Assembly (NCBI GenBank): GCA_012295275.1
Contig: CM022679.1
Span: forward strand, 17,248,342-17,312,341
Direction: 5' to 3'
Source: Chrysomallon squamiferum
Lineage: Eukaryota > Mollusca > Gastropoda > Neomphalida > Peltospiridae
Length of the DNA stretch: 64,000 nucleotides
The translations under genes and the position numbers were made by a program. Positions within the stretch are counted from its first letter, which is position 1. Every line of letters begins with the position of its first letter. Of the stretch, positions 39,101 through 51,967 are shown piece after piece. The notes under the pieces are model-generated. The model searched no databases. It was not told the DNA's origin and was given only the letters and a program-made list of their open reading frames with translations.

Positions 39101-42100
39101 TAAAAAGAACAGTTGAAATAACTTTTGATTTTGCTCATTATTTTGAAACATTAAAAATCCCCATCCATCTAAAATGCAACAGAAAGAAAAAAAAAAGTTG
39201 AAAAATGTGTTCAAAATGCAAAAAATTTCCATTAGATGCAAAACATATTGATCGCCAGGCATAAACAAATCAAGCTACACAATGCAACATTAACAATAAG
39301 ACATAACTGCAGACTGTAGTTTTCTCTGAGATAACTGAACTGATTGTTTGGAAATACATTCTGGAAGTTGATAAAGAAAAGAACAAGAAATACTTTTCAC
39401 AAATAAAAAACCAAATCACCTAAGACAAATTATCATCAATTTAATAAAAAATGTTTTGATTATCAACAAGGATTGCGTAGATTGTACAAACTGTATAAAT
39501 AAATAAATTACCAAAAACAAATGTATTAAACTTAGTTTGTTTCTTCCTATTTTCAAAAACATTTTGTCAACATTCCGTCTTTATTATGACCGACAAAACT
39601 ATTGTGGAAAAGATAAACTGTTTTCTAACTATAATTATATAAACAAACACTTACAAATATGTTTCTGATCATAGACTAAAGCTAAATTAATGAAAGATTA
39701 CAAATAAATACTGAGTAAAATGAACCTATAACATTTACATGAAAGATCTGTGATTTTATAATTTGATTACTTATAAAAAAATTCTACTAAAAAAAAAAAG
39801 TCGGTCATATAAAGACAGTAATACTAATAGATACATTTAGTACTTATTAAATCAGTAACAAATTATAATAATAATAATAATAATAACAATAACATCAAAA
39901 GAAAAAAATTCAGATCAAAATTCTTAGTAAAAGGCAAGATAATTTTGGCGATAAAAATGCTTAATAATAATAATAAAAAAGTATTGTTATAACTGGTTCT
40001 GTCCTTATTTCATTTTTGAAAAAAAATAAGCTCTATGTAAAATTTATTTGGCAAATCTTTTTGGAATTGTTCAGTTAAATCTTGTTCAATTTAATTTTTT
40101 TTTTTTCTTTTTTTAAAGATGTATAACACATATTTTGTTTTGAAAAAGACAAGAAACAGGCAGCTAAGATGGGTGAGCAGACTATCTGAATATGAATTAT
40201 TTTACTAAAACCTTTCACTTATTTTACATTGAGCATTTACTCATTTAAAACAAAATAAGAAGAGAAAACCAGTGTTGATAATCTAATTACCCAGATCTTT
40301 CTTGTGGATACTGTTTGTACAATGTGAGGAAGATAAGTATTTTTATTATAGCACCAAACGTGAAAAAATCATACACAGCAAACATACAAAAACAACCAAG
40401 CATCTCCTTTCATACCAGTTTAATATTAAAACTATTCTAAATTCAGCCCTGTTTATCCTGTTTGCAAGTGTCTGTACAATCAAAAAGGGTAACAGCTTAA
40501 AAAAAATAAAATAAAAAAAATTAGAAAAGTTACTTCAAATCAAAAATTAGGTTTCCCTATTCAAACTATTTAGCAAAACATAAGTAATTCTTTGTGGACC
40601 CTAAATTATCTCAGGAATAATTACCTGAACTAGAAACTTATTAAATTTATTTACTTTTCTGAAAAGGATCAGTTGGAATTGAAAACATATATTCAACACT
40701 TTCACATCTACAAGTCATTTCAAAGAGTTTGGCACCAAGGATTGACTATACACATTTTAGTTAGACCCATAGCAATGGTCAGAGTTAAATCTGGTAGTTA
40801 TTTACCAGGAATGACTGTTTCATAAAAAAAACTTTTTTTTAAATATTTGTTTTCTCAAAGATTTCCATATAATAACTTTATATTAAAAAATAAGCTGTTT
40901 TGAGGCTGAGAGATTCTAAAAACTAAGACATTTATAGACTGGTGACTGATTAACTCCTTTGATTTGCTGTTAAAATACAGTGAAAGATTGCACATATGAA
41001 GTGTGAGGTACAGGAACATAATAATGCATAACAATATACTGGTTACAACAACGTCTACAAATAATGTTCCTGAAATTCATCATTGACTAAGGAGCCTTTA
41101 AAGCCAGTACTGGCCTGATAACAAAAAATAAAATGAATAGGTTTTTGATACACATCTGATATTCATACTAAATCTACTGCTGCTGTTTTATTTAAGACAG
41201 AATTATTTCAGAATCTTATCTAATTGACCAGTGTCTTTTTAATGGTGATACTGTTGTCCTGTAAGTTTAAATCCCAATGAACTGACTTCCTCAGTCCATG
41301 CTTTTATTTCACAATGTACATGTACATTTCTTTGGTTTTACTTTAAGCACTATACATTAGACAAAAACAGTTATTATAGAAAAAAGAAACCATTTCAGAA
41401 GTGTGTGACACTGATGACAAAATAGCTGACAGAGACTTTAGCACATATTGCAAAATATATACAGCTTCTGCAAGAAAAAAAACAAGAACAAAAAAAAAAT
41501 CCACTCACAAATAAGACAATCAAAAAACAAACAAATAAAAAACCTTCCTGAGGTTCAAAATGTCATCACTGTGTTTAAGCAAAAAATTATCTGGGTTAGA
41601 AAAATTCCCACAATTTTGTGTAGAAGTCACAGAAGTCTTCATAAAGTAAAAATGGTTATAATAACATTAATAGTAATTATATTTCACACATTACAAATTA
41701 TGTAACCTGACTAGAAATAAGCCATTAACCAATTAAAATATAATACTGACAATAATTAATAATGAAAAAAAAAGGAGAAATGAATTGACCAAAAAAAAAA
41801 AAAAAAATTGATGTTGCCATTATAGAGATTATAATTTGTTTCAGTATTTCTGTTTGTTGTTTAAAATTTGGCAAGCATGGACCGAGGAAGACTTCTGAGC
41901 TGTATACAATGTAAATGATTGTGATGAAATGATATAGATGGGGAAAACAACGGATTTCAAACAGTAAACCTACAAATGTTTGAATAACTATTAAAGCTTA
42001 TTTAATGAAAAAATAAGAAAAAATAAGTCTAATGTACCAACGTACATAAACCCAAATAAAGAGAATGATGAAGAAATTAAGAATTTCAAACTATCCTGAA

Positions 42101-43351
42101 ATCTGAATCTTGTGTAATGCAGCAGTAATTCCATTATCTACAGACTGTGCAGAGTAATGAAACAACTATATTTGCTGTACAATCACTTCATAAAATGAGT
42201 ACTAGTAGAAAAGTTCAAAGTAAGTCAGCCAAAATCCAACTCAGAAAAAAAGACAATACAATAAAAATAAACAGCTTAAAAGGGTAAAAAGAAGATACAT
42301 ATACACACACAAATGACTAGATGTGTTTGTTCAAAAATAAAGCTTGCAAGAAGACTGAGTATTCTTTATATCAGATGACCCATCTGACATCTTTCCTGCA
42401 GTGTGGAGAATTGTTTAAAATATCAAAAAAACAAAAAACCCCAAACAACAAATATATGTGTACTTCTATGCGGCATGTGGGGTCAAAGGAGAAAAAAAAT
42501 AACAACAAAGAAAAAAAACAAAAAAAACAACATAGGAAGAATTCTACAATAAAGCACCATGACCGCCATCACTTTCAATTTTCTACATTTTTCATTGCAC
42601 TGACAATAAGTATCCATCTCCACACCACAACTAGCAGTGACTGTTGGTTCATACGACTTCTATCACATGATGGACACATGACCACCGTGTCCATACTGAA
42701 TGCCACTGGATCAAGTTTAATAAGGTGCAAACCTCTGATATCCACCTCTGTATACTGTAGCCTATATTTTGAAAAAAAAAAACACACAAAAAATGACTGC
42801 AAGTATTTATAAAAGTTTTTAACATGTTATAAAAGGAAAATTTCTGAAGTTTAGAGACTGATATAAATTTATATATTTCAATAGCACATATATTACTTCT
42901 TTAGTTATTTATTTATTAATATAAAAATATTGCCAATGTTGTATTAGGAATTATATTCTAAACTGGATTATGTCCCTTTGGTAGTGACTCCAATTAAATG
43001 AAATAATTTGTGCAAAGATTAGTTTTTATGTTTTGGACAGGAATCCATTCAGACTCCAAAATATATTTTTTTGATTTAAGTATTTTATTTCTTTCAGTAA
43101 ATGTCCTTTCTTCACAAATTTTCATAGGGAGAAGTTATTTATTAAATATTTACTATGACAAGTCACGTTTTGTAGCATTCAAGTTATACAGTTTTACATG
43201 TATTAATATTGTGTTTTAAATTTTTCGCAATGAATCTGATCAGCTCAATAACATTAGGAAGAATTTTCTTTTGACACATTGTTTTAAATTTTTAATACTT
43301 TCCATTAATCACAGAAATCTATAAATTTTAATCTTATCTGGAAAATAAAGT
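36125..43351 (-). other. RBFOX: Downstream of RBFOX: probable long 3' UTR, then intergenic DNA
   Basis: No coding exon is seen. RBFOX genes often have 3' UTRs of several kb, so part of this stretch is probably transcribed. A possible early AATAAA on the minus strand is at 43143-43138. The stretch 42540-42760 is less AT-rich and holds a perfect hairpin (42670-42694). The plus-strand frames here are chance frames. Confidence 0.4.
42670..42694 (-). repeat. Perfect 8-bp hairpin in the probable RBFOX 3' UTR
   Basis: ATGGACAC (42670-42677) and GTGTCCAT (42687-42694) are perfect complements around a 9-nt loop. It lies about 660 bases below the RBFOX stop codon in a more complex patch. Confidence 0.35.
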
Positions 43352-43442
43352 TTATAGCTGATAAGAAATACTGACGCCATATCCAGGAACAGGTCCAATA
43401 TTGTGCCCAAGGTAAGGATCTGCAGCTAATTCTCTTCCATAC
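43352..43442 (-). CDS. RBFOX: RBFOX, last coding exon
   Basis: After the acceptor TTTTATTCAG this exon completes a Gly codon and reads YGRELAADPYLGHNIGPVPG, then YGVSISYQL and a TAA. It matches the C-terminal YGRVYAADPY...APAPTYGVG of vertebrate RBFOX but ends much sooner. The C-terminal region of Fox proteins binds splicing partners and includes the nuclear localisation signal in some isoforms. With the upstream exons the protein is 338 residues. Confidence 0.9.
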
Positions 43443-43561
43443 CTGAATAAAACAAAGATTTAATATACATAAAAGCAAAAATCCATGTTATCCTCAATTA
43501 CAAATATTCCATTTCATGTTAATAGCTGGACAAGTTTTATTTATTTATTTACTCCATTTAG

Positions 43562-43566
<5 letters not shown>

Positions 43567-43597
<31 letters not shown>
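43567..43597. repeat. AT microsatellite
   Basis: About 15 AT units in the last RBFOX intron. Confidence 0.9.
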
Positions 43598-43598
<1 letters not shown>

Positions 43599-44578
43599 CA
43601 AATTAACATCTGCTTTCTGTTTTGTGTGGAAAAAATAAAAATTCTTATGATAATATTAAATTTGTTGCCAGATGACTTTTACATTGATGGAAGTATTAAG
43701 AGAAATCCTTTTTTAGATGACTTCAAGTGTTATTTCTATTCATACATGTTCTTCTTTTTCAATAAATCATAAAACAGGAGATAATAATGATAGGTTTCAG
43801 GAAAAGCAAAATTTAACTAAATTCTTCTCAAAATAAAGTTGTATTATAAAAATAGGTCAGGCATGCTCATCCATATTACCAACAATAATTTGTTTCATCA
43901 CTGATTATAAGCATTTGTAATATTCCATGCTGTTGTATTTATTAAAACAATTTCAATCATTTATTTATGTTTAGTACATATAAAATTCAAACAAAAGAAA
44001 ATGAAAATGTACCATGTGTTACAGTGACAGCATAGCACTTGCTGAAGTTATTTGCCTGAAATTTGGTTTTTTTAGTAATTCTTAATTAACTGATGTAGTT
44101 ATATATATAAAAAGAATGTTGGTTGAAAATTAATTGTTCTAGTATTAGAGATGATCAATACATTTATATATAATATGTATTTTTCCAAACATTTCATTAA
44201 TTGTGATGATTTACAAAATTAAAAAGGTTTAAATCCTGATCTAATGAAGCATCTACCATTCTGAACTGAACTATAAAAACTGTTGATTTGATCAAACTGA
44301 TGAAGTTAAGCTATTGACAAATATGCTTAAAAGCAGGCAATGGAAACAAAATCAATACTGACCACCCACCATATATCAGGAAAAAGATACACCAAAGTCA
44401 TATGCGAAAATCTAACTTATCTGCATAGACTTGCAAAGGGATTAATTTAAAATTAAAAACAGCAGAAGGCAGAGATGAAGAGTAAGGGAGAGAATGAAAA
44501 TGAGAATAAAATCTATAACTCGTCTACAAAAATCAACAATTTAGGTCCATCTCATGCTAAGATTAATTGTTTTCTTAC

Positions 44579-44679
44579 CCTGCAGCATAAGTTGCAGCCG
44601 TGGCCACAGCTGGGATTGCGTATCTTGCTGCTCCGGCAGGAAACCCTGCTGCTGCTGCATACGGTTGTGTTGTTATCAA
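44579..44679 (-). CDS. RBFOX: RBFOX exon, C-terminal Ala/Tyr-rich region
   Basis: Acceptor TTTGCAG, donor GCAGG|GTAAGA, phase 0 to 2. It reads LITTQPYAAAAGFPAGAARY, then AIPAVATAATYAA. Such Ala- and Tyr-rich low-complexity sequence is typical of the Fox C-terminal domain, which multimerises through its tyrosines in vertebrates. Frames read from the other strand here are shadows. Confidence 0.88.
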
Positions 44680-44901
44680 CTGCAAACCAAATCAAGTTAT
44701 TATTATTATATCTGTTTTCTACTGAAGTATTCAGTGTATACATTTAACTGCTATATTTTCTTTACTAATTTATATAATGGTCTGGATAATTTATGTACAT
44801 TATGCAATATTTTAAAAATAATATATACATCATCATTATTACATCTAAATAATTATTATTATTTACATAATAAAATAACAAAATTGAAATCAAATATTTA
44901 C

Positions 44902-44953
44902 TTGGTATCTCCCATCATATGCTGCTGCTAACAATGGATCTTGATACAATCCC
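44902..44953 (-). CDS. RBFOX: RBFOX exon, short C-terminal exon
   Basis: Acceptor TCTTTAG, donor CAA|GTAAAT, phase 2 to 0. It reads AGLYQDPLLAAAYDGRYQ with the first Ala codon split. It corresponds to the VVYQDGFYGADIYGGY part of vertebrate RBFOX. Exons of this region are often alternatively spliced in the family. Confidence 0.88.
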
Positions 44954-45251
44954 CTAAAGAATACAAAATAAACAAATGTTATAATGACTGAATATTGCTA
45001 ATTAAAGACTTCATTTTTTATTTACTTTAACTGAATAAATCAGTTTTTGAATATATAAACATATATACTGATAGGAGGATTAATTCATTCATATTTTTAT
45101 TATTTTAATCCTTTCAAGGCTCAAAAGAATATGAAAAACATCTATATATTAAATATTTAACACATTTGATGAAAAGAATTTTTATAATAATTTAAAAAAT
45201 AAAAGGAAACGAGAAAATGGTAGACGAAATACAGACTGGATATGAACTTAC

Positions 45252-45399
45252 GCATAAGGCAATGCTGTTGCAGTGGCTGCTAATGGAGTTGGATGTCTTA
45301 GGGCTGCTGCAGCAGCTGCTGATGCAGCTGCAGCATATGCACCACGTGCAGCAACGGCTGCTCTTGTTCTTGTCAAGGCAACTCCTCTCAAAGCAGCAG
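45252..45399 (-). CDS. RBFOX: RBFOX exon, Ala-rich and Arg-containing region
   Basis: Acceptor TTGTATTTCAG, donor TATGC|GTAAGT, phase 1 to 2. It reads AAALRGVALTRTRAAVAARG, an alanine run, then RHPTPLAATATALPYA. It corresponds to the vertebrate [21 protein letters not shown] segment. The phase fits direct joining to the exon at 48078, or a cassette exon of a multiple of three bases between them. Confidence 0.9.
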
Positions 45400-48014
45400 C
45401 TGAAATACAATCTGGAAAACCTCAAAATGAACTCATATATTTTCAGCCTGTAACAACTACAACAGTCACCCATCCCAAATGTGATAAACAGGGATTAATT
45501 TATATTAAACTGACATTAATCAAATATTTGTTATTTGCACATATGGCCATTTGTTATGTTTTGAAAGTAGTTTCAGTCATCTATATGGGTGCATAACATA
45601 AAGATAAGAAGACACTTTGACAATAAGGATTCACAGAGGAAAGGTTTGGACACAATTCCAGTCAAAGATGTCAGTTTATAAAATCTCAATGGTTTTATGC
45701 ACACTATCCCTAATCTATAACCATTCACATTCCAGACAGATGTATGAACAAAGGATGGGCTGTGGAAAATAATAAATCTCATTCAGTGATATTTAAATTC
45801 AAACACCAAATGTAGCAAATTATTATGTTAATATTTCATCAGTTGTTTATTGATCTAAAGTAAGTTTTATTTGATAGTCACTCACCAGAAGCTATTCAAA
45901 CTCATCTATAGAGGACAAAATTAATCCCACTGTGCACATTCACCGAAGCCAATCTTGTCTTGTTAGCAGAAAATAATATTACAATATGCACCATTTACTT
46001 TACCCAAAGATGCGGATATTTAATATGTTAAATATTACAATTTCACCCAATATGATGAAGTTCAAAAACATGCTAATAAAAATCAAACCAAATGTTGTTT
46101 TTGTTTTTTTCTTATTTGTAACTACCGAATGTATGATAATCAAAATATATTATTTAAATATATTTGAATACTAATATTGAAACCAGAGAAGAGAAATTTG
46201 TAAATTTAATGAACCAAAATGGTTGATAAACCAATGACATTTTTTTAAATGCTTATAAAATGTTAGCACAGATGCATATTAGAAACATTTTGGTATATAC
46301 TACACCTTTAAGTTAAATATAATTAGCATATATATATATATATATTGTCAGATGTATTTGGTTTTTCCATATTTTCGTTATCTCCTTTAAACAATCTATC
46401 TAGCTTTTATTACCAAGTTATTTTGTCTGAAAAACACTTCAATCCCAAGAGAATGGCAGCTGTTCAAACCAACCACTTAAAGAGGTGCCTAGATCTGTCA
46501 GTGTCTTTTTAGAAAGTTAGAATTTCACTTTTTACTGGCTTGGACTGCTTTTGAGTTTTTGCCACAGTGGTTTCTTTCACTGGCTAGTGATAAAGAAAGT
46601 TAATCACTTACATTCATGCCTGTTTGAGTCCATTTTGTTCAGTTCTGCAGAAGATGTTAATTGACAAGCCTGACAGCAGACCTTCAAATCCAATGCACTT
46701 GCTCAAGACTGACATAAAATTCTCCTCTAATAATTTCTATTCAGTTCTTGTCCCATGCAATCACACAGTGTATAAGATTACATCATACCTGATTTTTTTT
46801 AATGTTAATTATAAACGTGCCCTGACACATTTCAACTATAATTTAATTATTTAAAATAAAAATAAAATATTTTAAAAATTCAGATATTTTTCTTCTAAAA
46901 GAAATAAGGATGCAGATAGTTTCATTGCAAACAGCATGCAATGTCATTATAAAAGCAGTCATTCGGTATTAACAATTTAGTCTCTAAGCCCATTCAGTTT
47001 AATATATAAATGATTTAAACTGTGAAATGTGGGTGCTAATAATTATTAGTTTGTTGGCTGTCAAATATTTATGACTTATTTAAACATTATTTTATTAACA
47101 TCAGCGATGAGAAATGAGACAAGCATAATCATCAGACAATTATTATCACTACTTTCATAAACATTTACAAATATAAAAATCCATTTCATTTATTTAAATT
47201 AATTATCTACAATTATTTGATGAACAATTTTGGACAGCATGGATGTCAAAAATGATTAATTTGTTTTATATATATATATATAAAATTCTATGAGAAATGG
47301 GCCAAAATAAAACTATTAATGATTGAATTACTGAACAAATGAGATATTAAAACTGCATTTTCAAATTTTTAAAACTGTTTTGCTGTACACAAACAACTTT
47401 GTTCTAAAATGTGCCAAATCATAACACAACTTTCATTCCTTAAGCACTGAAATTATTTAATATATAAATAAAATACTACGAACATCCATACTTAACAATT
47501 AGTAATGTTCATTTTTTCACAGCAAAGTTTTAATCTAAAGTAATATAATATACACCCACATGCACAGTTAATTCTGTTTCAAAATTCAAAAATGCTTGCA
47601 GATGGGTTTTCAGCTTTAACTAGCTGAAAATGCCTGCCCTGCAAAGATACTAACTTCCAACTGAAATGGGCTAAGCTAAAATGCTAACAGTATGAAAAGA
47701 TACATTAATCATTTTAATTAATTAACTTATTTATAAAAAACAATTTAAAATAATTTCTCAACAAGAAACTAATGCCTTTATAAAATTTAAAAGCATTTTA
47801 ATTTACCTTTTTTCTGAATAATGAATTGTTTTACAGAAAAAAAATCAATAATAAAAAAATAATTAAAAAAGAGAGAAGTAAGGTTAGATAATGGAGCAGT
47901 TCATCTTGTCTATAATTTTTAAAAGAGAATTTCTGAACTGGTATTTGTTAAACAACTGCTGCTATTGCATTATGAATCTATCTGCTTCCTCATCTTTTGA
48001 TCTCCTAAGCTTAC
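45400..48014 (-). other. RBFOX: RBFOX intron, no further exon certain
   Basis: The flanking exons agree in phase, so none is required between them. A block at about 46440-46760 is more complex and includes ACCACTTAA, an NK-homeodomain-type motif. It may be an intronic enhancer. Confidence 0.45.
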
Positions 48015-48078
48015 CATTTGGTATGGTTGGTGCAGCAGTGGTCTTTTTGGTCATAACACGGGCGGTGGCATTATTAAC
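48015..48078 (-). CDS. RBFOX: RBFOX exon, end of RRM
   Basis: Acceptor TGACTAG, donor AATG|GTAAGC, phase 0 to 1. It reads VNNATARVMTKKTTAAPTIP then N. VNNATARVMT is identical to the end of the vertebrate Fox RRM. The tail differs from the vertebrate KTVNPYTNG. Confidence 0.95.
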
Positions 48079-50227
48079 CTAGTCAGTAAAATCATGGATC
48101 ATTAACATTCGCAGATCACAAATCATTGTCATGTGGACCATTTTCTAAATGCCAACATAAATAACAATAACAATTATTAGAAACTGACTATAATCTTTTG
48201 TTTTGTTCATCAAAAAGATAAAGTTTTATTACTCATTTTTAATTTATTATTATTTTTTTTAATCTGTAATAAAATAGTTATTAGTTTTATGTTGGCAAAA
48301 AGAATAGAACAAGGCTCTCTTTGACAAACTAAATGGAAATATGATAACTATTAATCATAAAAGTTATTTTTAAAATTTGTAATTACAATTAATATTAGAA
48401 GGAAAAAATAAAAGAATATGTTTTTATTTTATTTTAGCAATTAATTTCAATACTGATAAAGGATTATTATTTTTAGACAGAAATTAATTATTCATTATTT
48501 TATTATCTTTTTTTTTATAACTTTAAAGTGTTTGATAATTACTGTAATAATTAAATAATTTAGCTTTGTATGGTCCACATTATACATACAAATAAATATT
48601 AAAGTTGCAAACAGCAGACTTGAAAATAAAATACAGCACTATATCTTTTAATATAATTTTTTCTCAGAAACATTTCAATGGTAAAAAAACCAAACGGAAA
48701 TAATAATAATAATAAACAAATAAAAATAAGATAAATGGAGAAAAATAAATATTTTTCTTACAAAAAATATTCTATTTGCTTTTTAAAAAAATAAAATAAA
48801 TAATAATTTTTTTTATAAATGCTGTATTTTCTTTCAAGAAATTTGTCACATCCTCGAGACAGAAATTTTTTAAAATTAAAATTAAAATTGGATATCTACC
48901 TAACATCAACACAAACACACCATTGCCATGGAAACAACCATTCATAAATAATACAGTAAATTTAATATATATTAATTATCTATATTACCAGTGAAGATGG
49001 GTTATTTGTTAAATTTTAAATACCAAAAACATTTGTTTTTGCATCACTGTTACTAAGAAATATTTTATTCAAGCATTTTGTTTTTAAATAAGGTGATATA
49101 ATTCAGATATTTGAACCTTTTCCTCCAGGGCAAAGACCATTTAATCTTTACAAAATGTTAAAAATTGTCAGAGATTTAAAAAAAAATTATATTTATGAAA
49201 TATGTTGGAAAATATATTAAATAAATATTGTTTTACCTGATATCATTTCAGAGAGTCACAAAATAATTTAATGCTCTGAACAAACCAGTTTCAAAAAAAA
49301 AAAATTCTCATGTTTTTTGTTTACATTCAAAGAAAAACAACTATAATTATTTTATCAGCATGCTCTTAAAAAATAAAAAAGTTAAATAATTTCCTATTAT
49401 AGAATGATGTTTCCGTGACAAGTCTGAAGGATGTGACAAATCGGAAAATGAAGGAAATATATGTGCAGACTGCTTGTATTAATAAAGACATTTCTGGTTA
49501 ACACAGTACATGATAGATCTGAAATGCAACAGCTTAAAGTTTTGACTTGTGAGACCTAATGTAAATGAGGCTGGAGATTTGACAGCAACTTAATTGGAAA
49601 ACATTGCAATCTTCAATGCACTGGCCTTTTGCAACCCATCCAAATAATTCTCAGAGAGGATTTGTTTGACCAATTATTTGTACAATTATTGATCACTGTC
49701 CAGTGGTTCAAATAGCCTTGATAATTTGTCTCAATATTTAATACATGCAATCTGCACATTGAAGAGGAAAACAGCCTTTCTCTCACACACAAGCTAGACT
49801 TGGTGTTGTTAGGTTTATAGGATATATGACCTATTAAAATAAAACCAGAAAAATGGACATAAAAAGCGCAACTGTCTTTATTAATGGTCTTTAGAAGGAA
49901 TTAATAAAATAGAGGGCTGAATAAACAGCTGCAATAATGTAGTCTTCTCTTTGTACATCTTTGTATAGCAGTTATTAGAGCTCAGTTTTGTGCATGTTGT
50001 GAGACATTTTATTGATAATATTTATAAAAACTAAGTATACTGCTTTCAAATTATTTTTAATGTAAACAATAATAATAAAATTTATTGAGCATGTGAAAAC
50101 TCTTCACTCTGTGTCTGAATTATTACTTTTAAAATTTATTAATGAAAAAAGAATTTGTTTAAAAAATATACATAATATAAATTTAGATGGGAAATGGAAA
50201 TTAAAGATTAATATTTATATATATATA

Positions 50228-50271
<44 letters not shown>

Positions 50272-51967
50272 TTTCCCTCAATATTTTATTACTGTTTTCT
50301 ATGTCATCTTGAACTTAATAACAATGACAAAAAGTATCTTACAATATTCATTAAGTAAATTAGGTAAATATATATAATATAAATACAACCTTAAAGAATA
50401 AGTGTGTACATTTTAGAAAAATAACAAGCAACTTAAAGTGACCAACTGTACTTGTAGTTTTATGTACTTTGCATTTATTTTTAACTAATTTAATAAATAT
50501 GTATAGATGTTTTCAAAATTGTAAAGAGAAGACTACAAAATATGGCCATTGTTTTTATCTTAATAACCTGAAGGCTGCTGTGTCAGTAAATTAATTGCTG
50601 AATTGATTTTAATCTGCATATGATTTATTGATGATCCTAAGATTTAAAGCAAATCATCCAAGTGTTTACTGTAAAGTTTATCAACTGAAGACAAAGTAAA
50701 CATAAAAGTAAATCTACAGAAAAATGTCATACTGATTATAAAATTTAAATTTCTCTTATACAGTACAAATTTTGTTACAAATAGCTTTACTTTGTTTCAA
50801 GGCATTATTCAGATGAGTAGTAAATCAATATTAAGTGTGTGTAATAATGAAAATCTCAGTAAAAACAATCCTGATGTCTTTTTTGGTCATAATAATGTTC
50901 AGGTCACTGCAATTCTAGAATTAATTTGGCATTCAGACTTGCCAACTGATATAGAATAATAAATTACAATATATACATATGCTTTGTTTTCTTTTTGTTT
51001 TAAAACTTCTTATACTTTATTTTTTGATTTGAATTAAATACTGCTTTCAGACGGTTTACACTACTAGTAAATCTGTAATAACCAATAAATAAAATCAAAC
51101 AGTAACTAGCATTACTAGTAAAATCAGCCTTACTGTTTCATTCATAAACATCTCTTTTTTACTTCTGAATTACTGATCACATTTATCAAGAACTTAATTT
51201 ATTTTCCTTTTAACAAAAAAAAAAATTTCATACCATTGTTAAAAGAATCAAACATTTTATCATAGGAAAACACCTATTTAATTAATAAATATCTTGATTA
51301 TAATTTAATTTTAACACAGCAGCCTAAGGGTTAAGTGTAAATAAAATGAGGACAATCTCATTAACAGACACCTCTACATGTACCTACCATACTAGATCAA
51401 AAATACTTCATGATTATGTCTTTCATCAAAGAAAGGATCACAATATTACAGTCTGCTTGTTGAGGCTTGGTCAAGTACAAGGTATAAAAACAGGAATTTT
51501 GTCAAACATAATGGCAGCATCAAGAAATGCCACAAAAAGGGAGATAATGCACATTCAGCAGTTGACCACGATACTGATAAATTTTTTGCCAGCGTGCACT
51601 CATTACGTGCGTGTTTACAAAAAGACAAACATACTATTACAGAAACTCTTGGGTCTTGTGTACCGTCTTAGTATCGGTAACAATGGCTAGGCAGCGCCAT
51701 CACAACGAGCCTCACTTTCACCTCAAAATCCCGATATTCAATCCCTAGGCAAGTGGCAATAATAAAAATCCAACTTAAAAAAAAAAAAACTTTTTTCACC
51801 GTTAAGTTTTACTTTTAACTTTTCATTTTCATTTTTTAAAATATTTTTATCCCCGCAAATACAATACACTTAAGACAACAATTCACAAACACAGGCATTT
51901 CTTAATACTGCACAAGATAAGGAATACTTAGCACTGTGTGCTATTTAAATCACAAATAGGAAATAAT
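48079..51967 (-). other. RBFOX: RBFOX intron below the 93-nt exon
   Basis: AT-rich intron with a GT repeat (50230-50269). Blocks at about 49420-49800 and 51340-51720 are less AT-rich and may be regulatory. The plus-strand frame at 51346-51690 (114 codons) has no family resemblance or splice support. Confidence 0.5.
50230..50269. repeat. GT microsatellite
   Basis: About 20 GT units, preceded by a short TA tract. Read on the plus strand it gives the poly-(Cys-Val) frame, an artefact. Confidence 0.95.

Noticed and set aside
42321-42812. 163-codon plus-strand frame
   Set aside because: Low-complexity Lys/Asn stretches and no similarity; it lies antisense to the probable RBFOX 3' UTR. The more complex part is better explained as conserved UTR.
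44554-44931. 125-codon plus-strand frame rich in Cys
   Set aside because: Antisense shadow of two RBFOX C-terminal exons on the minus strand.
45192-45596. Several overlapping frames (poly-Ala and poly-Gln-like on plus, Cys/Ser-rich on minus)
   Set aside because: Shadows of the Ala-rich RBFOX exon at 45399-45252; only one frame joins the other RBFOX exons in phase.
50093-50377. 94-codon frame with Cys-Val repeats
   Set aside because: It is the GT microsatellite read in frame; no splice or family support.
51346-51690. 114-codon plus-strand frame
   Set aside because: Balanced composition but no recognisable domain and no splice sites; the opposite strand is also partly open. Treated as a complex intronic block.
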